This document shows positions 1 to 5,164 of a stretch of DNA of 5,433 nucleotides, in pieces. The stretch spans positions 1 through 5,433 of the forward strand of contig JANYAB010000373.1 of the NCBI GenBank assembly GCA_025355225.1. The letters are read 5' to 3'. The notes beneath the pieces were generated by a model. It was not told where the DNA came from and did no database searches. It saw nothing but the letters and a program-made list of their open reading frames with translations. The position numbers and the translations under genes were made by a program. Origin of the DNA: Bacteroidota bacterium. GTDB taxonomy: Bacteria; Bacteroidota; Bacteroidia; Sphingobacteriales; Sphingobacteriaceae. Positions within the stretch are counted from its first letter, which is position 1, and each line of letters opens with the position of its first letter.

Positions 1-425
1 TCTCTGAGCTGGTAACTGCCAATATCACATTTCCATTGTTTTTCGGCAGCCCTGAAGATAATAGCCTTGCCATCCGGCGCATAGCTAAAGCTTTGAAACG
101 GCAGCATGTCGGCCTTGTATTGTTTGCCCGTGGCAGTTGAAAGCGCGGATGCCAGTTTTTGTTGGTCGAAAGCAGGGGAGCGTGTTTTTTTGCCAGGGTC
201 AACCAATATAAATTCGCTTCCATTTGGCGTCAGGGTGCGATACCAGAACCTGTCGCCGGGCAGCCAGTTGGGACGTACGCTGCCATGATCTATCAATGGT
301 TCGGTGTTATAATTCATCATGCGCTCGGCATGTTCGTAGTCTTTGGCAGTTAAAATATTAGGCTGCTGGGCATGCACAGCCAATGCCGACGTAACGGATA
401 ACGTTGCGAGTAAAAATTTATTCAT
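1..425 (-). CDS. S9-family peptidase (DPP IV-like), N-terminal part, runs off the left edge
   Basis: This is the first 141 codons of a secreted serine peptidase of the prolyl oligopeptidase (S9) / dipeptidyl peptidase IV type. The frame is open from the ATG at 425 to the window edge. Residues 1-19 form a signal peptide: MNK, a hydrophobic stretch, then VHA before QQP as a plausible signal peptidase I site. The mature start resembles the conserved beginning of bacterial DPP IV N-terminal-domain proteins, with LTAKDYEHAERMMNYNT, then VRPNWLPGDRFWYR, a FILVDP segment and a beta-propeller-like FSYAPDGKAIIF near residue 120. The propeller gates access to a C-terminal alpha/beta hydrolase domain, which lies outside the window, so catalytic residues cannot be checked. 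Family members act in the periplasm or at the cell surface and release dipeptides or small peptides. The gene is divergent from the membrane Fe-S gene at 823. Family assignment is strong; the exact specificity is unknown. Confidence 0.85.
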   Translation of the reverse strand, partial: MNKFLLATLSVTSALAVHAQQPNILTAKDYEHAERMMNYNTEPLIDHGSVRPNWLPGDRFWYRTLTPNGSEFILVDPGKKTRSPAFDQQKLASALSTATGKQYKADMLPFQSFSYAPDGKAIIFRAAEKQWKCDIGSYQLR

Positions 426-447
426 GAATCCAGTATTATTGAGTCGC

Positions 448-479
448 CAATTTTAACGTTAAATAATGTTTTTTGCAAA
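448..479 (-). promoter_or_regulatory. Candidate Bacteroidetes-type promoter for the S9 peptidase gene
   Basis: On the minus strand a perfect TTTG (479-476) is followed after 20 bases by TAAAATTG (455-448), which matches the Bacteroidetes -7 consensus TAnnTTTG at all but one fixed position. Transcription would start about 18 bases before the ATG at 425. Spacing and position are good, but the region is AT-rich, so chance matches are possible. Confidence 0.4.
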
Positions 480-640
480 TAAGAACGGGTCACTTAATAG
501 TTACATACAAAGACGTGTGAACTTGTAGTTAATTATAGTCGCTATTGATTCCTTAAAAGCGATGGTAATTGCACTACTCAGCGTTTATTTATAATGTAAT
601 AGTTTGATATTTTTAGCATAAATTCATTAAATATGATAGT

Positions 641-688
641 TTATTAACAATTTGTTTATAAAATTGAAAATTTGTTAATAAGTTGATA
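641..688. repeat. Overlapping AT-rich inverted and direct repeat
   Basis: TTATTAACAA (641-650) and TTGTTAATAA (672-681) are perfect 10-bp inverted repeats separated by 21 bp. Overlapping them, AATTTGTTtATAA (649-661) recurs as AATTTGTTaATAA (669-681), a direct repeat with a 20-bp period that continues into TTGA in both copies. Two sites about two helical turns apart would suit a dimeric regulator acting on either divergent gene, but base composition alone could give such matches. Confidence 0.4.
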
Positions 689-731
689 AATATGGAAAAA
701 TGTTTAAAAAGTAAATAGTGACAGCTATCAT

Positions 732-761
732 TTTCGCTGTTAAGATTATCCTTTACCTTGG
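732..761 (+). promoter_or_regulatory. Candidate promoter for the membrane Fe-S protein gene
   Basis: TTTC (732-735) is followed after 18 bases by TACCTTGG (754-761), close to TTTG - about 19 bases - TAnnTTTG with one mismatch in each box. Transcription would begin near 767, leaving a leader of roughly 55 bases before the ATG at 823. A TATATTTT match at 814-821 lies too close to the start codon to serve this gene. Confidence 0.3.
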
Positions 762-822
762 GTGCCAACACAATTATGTTTTAAACTGATGCAGTTTGCA
801 ATAACCTTACTCATATATTTTT

Positions 823-1908
823 ATGTCTAAACCAAAATTCGACCTTAAACCGGTTCAGCAATTATCTTCCCATTCCGTTTTAATCTGGCGGATTGTACAG
901 GCGGCGGTCTGGCTGATAGGGGCCGCCATTTTATTTTGTTTATTGTTTTTTCCGTCGATTGGGCTTTTATTGTTCTGGAACATTCTGATTCCGGTAGCTC
1001 CGGCGTTGTTGGTTGTTGGGACAGGTATTTGGCGAAATGTTTGTCCTTTGGCCACCACCAACCTGCTGCCGCGTCATTTTGGATTATCAAAAAGAAAAAA
1101 GCTTTCCGCAACACAATTGGGCAGACTTAATTTGATCGCTGTAATTGCTTTGTATGCCATTGTTCCTTTACGGCATGCACTATTTAATAATAATGGAATT
1201 GCTACGGCGTTGTTGATCATTTCCATGGCCGTTACCGGTGTAATTGCAGGTTTTTTTTATGAGTGGAAAAGTGTATGGTGTTCAGGTTTATGCCCGATAC
1301 ACCCGGTGGAAAAATTATATGGCGGAAACGTTTTAATAACAATGCCCAACGCCCATTGCGACTTGTGTCAGAACTGTGTGGTACCCTGTCCTGATTCCAC
1401 ACCAAACATTCATCCCAAATCATCGGTAAAAACGATCTATCATCGTGTCAGCGGATTGCTCATCGTTGGCGGGCTCCCTGGTTTTATCTGGGGCTGGTTC
1501 CACGTGCCTGATGAAAAAGCAACAACTGCATTAAGTGCATTGATCGGTGTTTATGAAATGCCGTTATTGGGCTTTGCGACCACTCTGGTGGTTTATTGGA
1601 TATTATCAATAATAATTCAGCCGAAATTTGAACGGCGGCTCATCGGTTTTTTTGCTGCCCTGGGTGTATCCTGCTACTATTGGTACCGTATCCCGGCTTT
1701 ATTTGGCTTTGGCAGTTTTGGCGATGATGGGTTGTTGATAAACCTCAGGAACGAATTACCCGGGTACTGTATCGTTATGGTAACGATCACGGCAGCAATT
1801 TTCTTTTTTTATTGCCTGTTTATCAAAAAACAAAATAACAAAAGCTGGCTGATAAGGCCGCAGTTTGCTGATAAACAGGGGAGGATGAAAAGTAAGCTGT
1901 CGGTTTAG
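823..1908 (+). CDS. Polytopic membrane protein with a [4Fe-4S] ferredoxin motif (NapH/NosR/CcoG-like polyferredoxin type)
   Basis: This 361-residue integral membrane protein probably passes electrons at the cytoplasmic face of the inner membrane. About eight hydrophobic segments are visible, near residues 18-43, 46-68, 101-119, 126-146, 207-227, 236-265, 271-291 and 313-335. Between segments 4 and 5 is a CxxxCP motif (C153, C157) and a full ferredoxin motif CxxCxxCxxxCP (C179, C182, C185, C189), enough for one [4Fe-4S] cluster. After segment 2 comes WRNVCP with C74. This looks like a second CxxxCP motif that has lost its first cysteine, since W70 stands there. The basic RKK at 91-93 puts the loops on the cytoplasmic side. 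NapH and NosR relatives usually carry two CxxxCP motifs and two clusters, so this is a reduced version. There is no FMN-binding domain and no redox partner gene nearby. The ATG at 823 is the first start in frame and fits the hydrophilic N-terminus. The electron donor and acceptor are unknown. Confidence 0.85.
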   Translation: MSKPKFDLKPVQQLSSHSVLIWRIVQAAVWLIGAAILFCLLFFPSIGLLLFWNILIPVAPALLVVGTGIWRNVCPLATTNLLPRHFGLSKRKKLSATQLGRLNLIAVIALYAIVPLRHALFNNNGIATALLIISMAVTGVIAGFFYEWKSVWCSGLCPIHPVEKLYGGNVLITMPNAHCDLCQNCVVPCPDSTPNIHPKSSVKTIYHRVSGLLIVGGLPGFIWGWFHVPDEKATTALSALIGVYEMPLLGFATTLVVYWILSIIIQPKFERRLIGFFAALGVSCYYWYRIPALFGFGSFGDDGLLINLRNELPGYCIVMVTITAAIFFFYCLFIKKQNNKSWLIRPQFADKQGRMKSKLSV

Positions 1909-1980
1909 TAGTATATATGTATTACCTCGTAAGAGCTTTTGTTTTGCAAACATCTTTTGAAAAGGCATCGAACTTTAAAT

Positions 1981-2017
1981 GAGGCTGTCTCAAAAGTAAA
2001 CCTGTTAAAGAGACGCC
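1981..2017. mobile_element. Possible solo insertion-sequence end or MITE-like hairpin
   Basis: The stretch beginning GAGGCTGTCTCAAAAGT resembles, from memory, terminal inverted repeats of transposons common in this phylum (IS1182-like ends). No transposase and no full-length partner end occur in the window. Locally GGC-T-GTCTC (1983-1991) can pair with GAGACGCC (2010-2017), leaving one bulged T and an 18-base loop. It may be the relic of an excised or decayed element, or simply a small stem-loop. The IS assignment needs a database match. Confidence 0.35.
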
Positions 2018-2041
2018 AAATAATATTTGTGCAGTAAGCTA

Positions 2042-2130
2042 CTCTGTGGTTCTCTGTGAAAATCTCCGTGTCCTTTGTGGTTATTTTTACCACGGAGAAT
2101 GCACAAAGAAGAGCACGAAGTTCACAGAGA
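2042..2130. repeat. Large palindrome built from CTNNGTGN octamers
   Basis: Four direct octamers, CTCTGTGG (2042), CTCTGTGA (2052), CTCCGTGT (2064) and CTTTGTGG (2073), are followed by a T-rich 9-base loop (2081-2089). Then come four octamers in reverse orientation: CCACGGAG (2090), GCACAAAG (2101), GCACGAAG (2113) and TCACAGAG (2122). The outer pair TCTCTGTGAA (2051-2060) and TTCACAGAGA (2121-2130) is perfectly complementary over 10 bp. The innermost octamers pair with two G-U steps. One octamer on the right (2113) and one on the left (2042) lack partners, so the hairpin is imperfect. Similar CTCTGTG/CACAGAG palindromes are, to my knowledge, scattered through intergenic DNA of several bacterial phyla. 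It could fold in DNA or RNA and end or stabilise the upstream transcript. Confidence 0.75.
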
Positions 2131-2246
2131 TCAACCCGTCAGTCGGCTGGCAGGATATTATTCTGTTCGATCTCATCAATTAATTCTTTTAAGACAATTT
2201 CATTTCGTCCTATTACTGTTGAATAAGGCAGAATACCATTTCCTGT

Positions 2247-2277
2247 TTTTCGCATCCCAAAAAAATCTATACTTTTA
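2247..2277 (+). promoter_or_regulatory. Candidate promoter for the UMF1-like transporter, with almost no leader
   Basis: TTTT (2247-2250), 19 bases, then TACTTTTA (2270-2277) match the Bacteroidetes TTTG / TAnnTTTG pattern with one mismatch per box and ideal spacing. The -7 box ends only 7 bases before the ATG at 2285, so transcription would start within a few bases of the start codon. The mRNA would then be leaderless or nearly so. Confidence 0.4.
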
Positions 2278-2284
2278 GCTTCCA

Positions 2285-3619
2285 ATGGAAGTTAAAAACA
2301 ATAAACGCACAATACGGGCATGGGCCATGTTCGACTGGGCCAATTCGGCCTATAACCTGGTGATCACCTCCACCATTTTTCCGGCCTATTATGTGGCTAT
2401 TACCGCGAACCCTAAAAATGGCAATCATGTGCTGTTCTTTGGGAAAAGCTTTGTCAATACCGCCTTGTCTGATTATACCCTCGCGGCGGCCTACCTGGTT
2501 ATTGCACTGCTGCTGCCCATTTTAACTTCCATAGCCGACTACCGCGGGAATAAAAAAATATTCATGCAGTTTTTTACCTGGCTGGGCGCCATATCCTGTT
2601 GTTCACTCTACTTTTTTAAGCTCAGCACCCTGGAGATCAGCATGATCTTTTTCGGATTGGCGGCAATAGGTTACAGCGGTGGTTTTGTGTTTTACAATTC
2701 CTATCTGCCCGAAATTGCCACCCTTGATATGCAGGATAGCGTAAGCGCCAAAGGTTTTACCTACGGCTATATTGGAAGCGTATTGCTGCAGCTGATCTGT
2801 TTTGCATTTGTATTGAAGCCGGGATGGTTTGGCATTACCGATGCCAGCTTCCCGGCCCGCTTGTCGTTCCTGCTGGTAGGTATCTGGTGGATCGGCTTCG
2901 CTTACATCCCTTTTATCATCCTCCCAAAGGGCAGCCCCAACGCCAAAACACATCAACACGATCTTATCCGGGGCGGCTTTATCGAGTTGGGTAAGGTGTG
3001 GCAGCAAGTGAAACGAATGCCGGTGCTAAAGCGTTATCTGCCGGCGTTTTTCTTCTACTCCATGGGCGTGCAAACTATTATGCTGGTGGCAACCAGCTTT
3101 GGGGCGAAGGAATTGAAAATGGAACAATCATCGCTCATCGCCATTATACTTATCATCCAGATAGTAGCTATCGGCGGCGCTACCTTAATGTCAAAACTCT
3201 CTGATAAATATGGCAACATAAAGGTGCTTGCCTGTGTGGTGGGCATTTGGATAGGTACCTGTATCGCTGCTTATTTCACCACTAATGCCACCCAGTTTTA
3301 TGTGTTGGCCATTGTTGTGGGCCTGGTAATGGGTGGAATCCAATCCCTTTCGCGCTCCACCTATTCCAAATTAATACCACAGGATATACCGGATTCTGCT
3401 TCTTTCTTCAGCTTTTATGATGTAACCGAAAAGCTGGCCATAGTAGGGGGGATGTTCAGTTTCGGTCTGGTGGATGATATTACCAACAGCATGCGCAACT
3501 CTGCGCTGGTTTTATGTATTTATTTTATAGCGGGGCTGATTTTGTTATTGTCCTTGCTGGCGTATCAGAAGAAAAGTGAGCTAACGTCTGAGGTCGGAAA
3601 TCAGAACGTTGTGGCTTAG
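2285..3619 (+). CDS. MFS transporter of the UMF1 / Atg22-like family
   Basis: This 444-residue inner-membrane protein belongs to the Atg22-like branch of the major facilitator superfamily, and its length is normal for bacterial members. Diagnostic stretches are RAWAMFDWANSAYN at 11-24, FYNSYLPEIA at 136-145, GGIQSLSRSTYSKLIP at 350-365 and FFSFYDVTEKLA at 374-385. MFS motif A-like loops occur in both halves: ADYRGNKK at 84-91 and LSDKYGN at 305-311. Hydrophobic segments are consistent with twelve helices, with the central cytoplasmic loop at about 214-250. Yeast Atg22 exports amino acids from the vacuole, but substrates of the bacterial members are mostly unknown and export versus import cannot be told here. 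The ATG at 2285 fits the conserved N-terminus, and no Shine-Dalgarno sequence precedes it. The LutA-like gene follows 223 bp downstream on the same strand. Family call is firm; substrate unknown. Confidence 0.93.
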   Translation: MEVKNNKRTIRAWAMFDWANSAYNLVITSTIFPAYYVAITANPKNGNHVLFFGKSFVNTALSDYTLAAAYLVIALLLPILTSIADYRGNKKIFMQFFTWLGAISCCSLYFFKLSTLEISMIFFGLAAIGYSGGFVFYNSYLPEIATLDMQDSVSAKGFTYGYIGSVLLQLICFAFVLKPGWFGITDASFPARLSFLLVGIWWIGFAYIPFIILPKGSPNAKTHQHDLIRGGFIELGKVWQQVKRMPVLKRYLPAFFFYSMGVQTIMLVATSFGAKELKMEQSSLIAIILIIQIVAIGGATLMSKLSDKYGNIKVLACVVGIWIGTCIAAYFTTNATQFYVLAIVVGLVMGGIQSLSRSTYSKLIPQDIPDSASFFSFYDVTEKLAIVGGMFSFGLVDDITNSMRNSALVLCIYFIAGLILLLSLLAYQKKSELTSEVGNQNVVA

Positions 3620-3622
3620 TTA

Positions 3623-3653
3623 CTTGTAACAGTATAAATTATACGTACATTTT
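3623..3653 (+). promoter_or_regulatory. Weak promoter candidate for the LutA-like gene
   Basis: CTTG (3623-3626), 19 bases, then TACATTTT (3646-3653) are each one mismatch from the Bacteroidetes boxes. It lies just after the transporter stop codon and would give a leader of about 185 bases carrying the ACTCAAAAC repeats. This is a weak call in AT-rich DNA. Confidence 0.22.
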
Positions 3654-3770
3654 ACCACTGTTAAATGTCCGCATGGTATAAAATAGATCATAATGAGTTG
3701 AGCATTTGTAAGGGAAGGTGATAATCGGAAACTGAATGAGGTTTAAGAACCATTTTGAGCAAAACTTACC

Positions 3771-3823
3771 ACTCAAATCCCACAACTCAAAACTTAAAAC
3801 CCGCAACCCACAACTCAAAACTT
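3771..3823. repeat. ACTCAAAAC-type low-complexity direct repeat
   Basis: The 17-mer CCCACAACTCAAAACTT occurs twice without mismatch, at 3779-3795 and 3807-3823, a 28-bp period. The link between the copies (TAAAACCCGCAA is its core) and the preceding ACTCAAATCC have the same A/C-rich, nearly G-free character. The block ends 19 bases before the LutA-like start codon, so it sits in that gene's leader or promoter region. I recall such ACTCAAAAC strings as common intergenic repeats in Bacteroidetes; their function is unknown. Confidence 0.7.
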
Positions 3824-3842
3824 TTTCAGAACTTAGCGCCCG

Positions 3843-4571
3843 ATGAAAATAGAGTTGTTTATTCCTTGTTTTATCGACCAGCTTTTTCCGGATACTGCCT
3901 GGAACACCATAAAGGTGCTGGAGAAAGCGGGTTGTACCGTTAGTTACGACCCTGAGCAGACCTGCTGCGGTCAGCCTGCCTTTAACGCAGGTTTCTGGGA
4001 TGAAGCCAAGGTGGTGGGGACTAAATTCCTGAACGGTTTTTCGGATGATAGCGTCATCGTTATGCCATCTGCGTCGTGCACAGGGATGGTTAAAAACTAC
4101 TATAACGATCTTTTCACCAATACTGCCATGCACAATAAATGCCGGACGGTGCAAGGTAATATTTATGAACTGTCGGATTTCCTGGTGAATATCCTGCAAT
4201 TCGATTATTTCGGCGCCGAACTGGATGGCCGGGCTGTTTACCATGACAGTTGCGCCGCGCTGCGCGAATGCAAGATAAAGCAGGAGCCGAGGCAGCTATT
4301 GTCAAAAGTACTTGGACTGGAAATGGTCGACCTGAAGGACAATGAAACCTGCTGTGGCTTCGGCGGAACATTTGCGGTAAAATTTGATGCTATATCTACA
4401 GCAATGGCCCAGCAAAAGGTGGATAACGCTCTTGCAGCTGAAGCTGATTATATCATCTCCACCGATGCATCGTGCCTGCTGCACCTGCAAAGTTATATCG
4501 ACAAAAACAATCTTCCTATAAAAACCATCCACCTGGCCGATGTGCTGGCCCACGGGTGGGGGAATGTGTGA
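3843..4571 (+). CDS. (Fe-S)-binding protein with two CCG domains, LutA/LldE (YkgE)-like
   Basis: This 242-residue soluble protein is the full length of the LutA/LldE family, whose best-known member works with LutB and LutC in L-lactate oxidation to pyruvate in Bacillus subtilis. Both cysteine-rich CCG domains are present. The first has C9, QTCCGQPAFNAG at 39-50 (C41, C42) and PSASC at 75-79 (C79). The second has HDSC at 134-137 (C137), TCCGFGGTFAVK starting at C170-C171, and STDASC ending at C211. These cysteines bind an iron-sulfur cluster in relatives, including heterodisulfide reductase subunit B. No lutB or lutC gene lies in the window, so the partner must be encoded elsewhere or the role differs from lactate oxidation. 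The ATG at 3843 gives the expected MKIELFIPCF start without a Shine-Dalgarno sequence. Repeats flank both ends. The gene is convergent with the LytTR gene, with a 102-bp gap. Confidence 0.92.
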   Translation: MKIELFIPCFIDQLFPDTAWNTIKVLEKAGCTVSYDPEQTCCGQPAFNAGFWDEAKVVGTKFLNGFSDDSVIVMPSASCTGMVKNYYNDLFTNTAMHNKCRTVQGNIYELSDFLVNILQFDYFGAELDGRAVYHDSCAALRECKIKQEPRQLLSKVLGLEMVDLKDNETCCGFGGTFAVKFDAISTAMAQQKVDNALAAEADYIISTDASCLLHLQSYIDKNNLPIKTIHLADVLAHGWGNV

Positions 4572-4573
4572 CC

Positions 4574-4617
4574 GATTTCGGATTTCGAATTTTCGATTTC
4601 GGATTTGGATTTTTTTT
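4574..4617. repeat. GATTTCG heptamer tandem repeat
   Basis: The block reads GATTTCG (4574), GATTTCG (4581), AATTTTCG (4588), ATTTCG (4596), GATTTGG (4602), then GA and a run of eight or more T. It starts two bases after the stop codon of the LutA-like gene. Read on the minus strand it would encode KFEIRNR-type peptide, a familiar artefact of this repeat class in predicted Bacteroidetes proteins. The T-run might help end transcription, but I see no strong stem before it. Confidence 0.65.
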
Positions 4618-4630
4618 AGGAGTCCCAGTA

Positions 4631-4673
4631 AATCTGAAAAATCGGTGCAATCAGACAAACAATCAGTGTAATC
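4631..4673. repeat. AATC periodic repeat between convergent genes
   Basis: AATC occurs at 4631, 4640, 4649, 4661 and 4670, with spacings of 9, 9, 12 and 9 bases, joined by G/T/A-rich links such as GGTGC, AGACAAAC and AGTGT. It resembles the 'AATCTGTGTAATC' intergenic repeats I recall from Bacteroidetes genomes. Its last unit abuts the stop codon (4676-4674) of the minus-strand LytTR gene. It differs in sequence from the GATTTCG block 14 bases to its left. Confidence 0.6.
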
Positions 4674-5105
4674 CTAAAACCGTTTAAACAGATTTTTTTC
4701 AACCCTATCCATCACTGATGAGCGGTAACTCTTGCTGATAGGCAGTATATGATCGGCCAGGATCACTTCATTGTTATCTATAGTTTGAATAGCATTTACC
4801 GCTACAATAAATGATTTATGTATTTTAAGAAAAAGATCTCTCGGTAACTGGCTTTCCATGCCTTTAAAGCTCATGTAAATAATATGCTTTTTGTTTCTGG
4901 TATACAAGATCACATAGTTAGACAGGGCCTCGATATATAAAATATCCGCTATCAATATCTTTTCGATCTTTTGATTTGATTTGACAAAGAAATAGGCTTC
5001 TGTTTTTGCTAATACGGGTTTTGCTTTCAGATGGATATACGATTGTGCTTTGATCACAGCCCTGAAAAAACGTTCAAAACTTCCAATAAACATATTAGAG
5101 TCCAT
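4674..5105 (-). CDS. LytTR-domain DNA-binding protein without a receiver domain
   Basis: This 143-residue protein is a likely transcription regulator of the LytR/AlgR/AgrA class. A LytTR domain fills residues about 37-135, with FFVKSNQKIEKI at 39-50, DILYIEALSNYVILYT at 54-69, FLKIHKSFIVAVNAI at 92-106 and LPISKSYRSSV at 121-131, all typical of the fold that inserts beta-strand loops into the major groove. Residues 8-27 (GSFERFFRAVIKAQSYIHLK) match the linker that normally joins a phosphorylated receiver domain to LytTR, where KPFSFERFLKAVNKA is usual. The receiver itself (about 115 residues) is missing. No ATG, GTG or TTG lies in frame between the upstream stop (5183-5181) and the ATG at 5105, so the start is well placed, though M5 is also possible. 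No sensor kinase gene is adjacent. It could be a truncated response regulator remnant or a working stand-alone LytTR protein; the intact domain favours function. Confidence 0.88.
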   Translation of the reverse strand: MDSNMFIGSFERFFRAVIKAQSYIHLKAKPVLAKTEAYFFVKSNQKIEKILIADILYIEALSNYVILYTRNKKHIIYMSFKGMESQLPRDLFLKIHKSFIVAVNAIQTIDNNEVILADHILPISKSYRSSVMDRVEKNLFKRF

Positions 5106-5164
5106 GAAACTAGTATTAGGGCACTTCCTAATATTATTGACCCAATATAAGATTGTAAGATCGG

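Larger units (their letters stand above)
426..822. other. AT-rich divergent intergenic region, no gene seen
   Basis: This 397-bp spacer separates the divergently transcribed peptidase and membrane Fe-S genes. It has no convincing open reading frame and no tRNA-like or other recognisable RNA structure. It holds a candidate promoter at each end and a pair of AT-rich repeats in the middle (641-688), described separately. There is also a 5-bp inverted repeat, ACAGC (721-725) and GCTGT (736-740), which overlaps the upstream box of the candidate promoter for the gene at 823 and might be an operator. The spacer is clearly more AT-rich than the flanking genes, as expected for promoter DNA in this phylum. 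Confidence 0.7.
1909..2284. other. Intergenic region with repeat-derived DNA, no gene seen
   Basis: This 376-bp spacer lies between the membrane Fe-S gene and the transporter gene, both on the plus strand. No supported coding sequence is present; the short open frames here cross the palindrome and have no protein-like character. No clear rho-independent terminator follows the stop at 1908. The spacer contains an IS-end-like hairpin (1981-2017), a large octamer palindrome (2042-2130) and a promoter candidate just before the transporter gene. The rest (2131-2240) shows no recognisable feature. Confidence 0.7.

Noticed and set aside
106..353. Two overlapping plus-strand frames near the left edge
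   Set aside because: Both are antisense to the S9 peptidase N-terminus, whose signal peptide and conserved motifs make the minus strand the coding one.
2042..2130. CRISPR-like repeat array
   Set aside because: The units are degenerate 8-mers in both orientations with spacers of only 1-4 bases, which does not fit a CRISPR array.
2603..3007. 134-codon open frame on the minus strand inside the transporter gene
   Set aside because: It lies antisense within a clear MFS gene, has no recognisable domain, and follows from the codon usage of the real gene.
3627..3663. Stem TAACAGT / ACTGTTA after the transporter stop codon
   Set aside because: Only 7 bp, AT-rich, with a 23-base loop and no following T-run, so it is not a convincing terminator.
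3639..4244. 201-codon open frame on the minus strand overlapping the LutA-like gene
   Set aside because: It is antisense to an intact CCG-domain gene and reads through the ACTCAAAAC repeat; the peptide has repeat-derived character and no family features.
4302..4658. 118-codon minus-strand open frame with an IRNRKFEIRNR segment
   Set aside because: The peptide comes from the GATTTCG repeat and the antisense of the LutA-like gene; it is a known type of prediction artefact.
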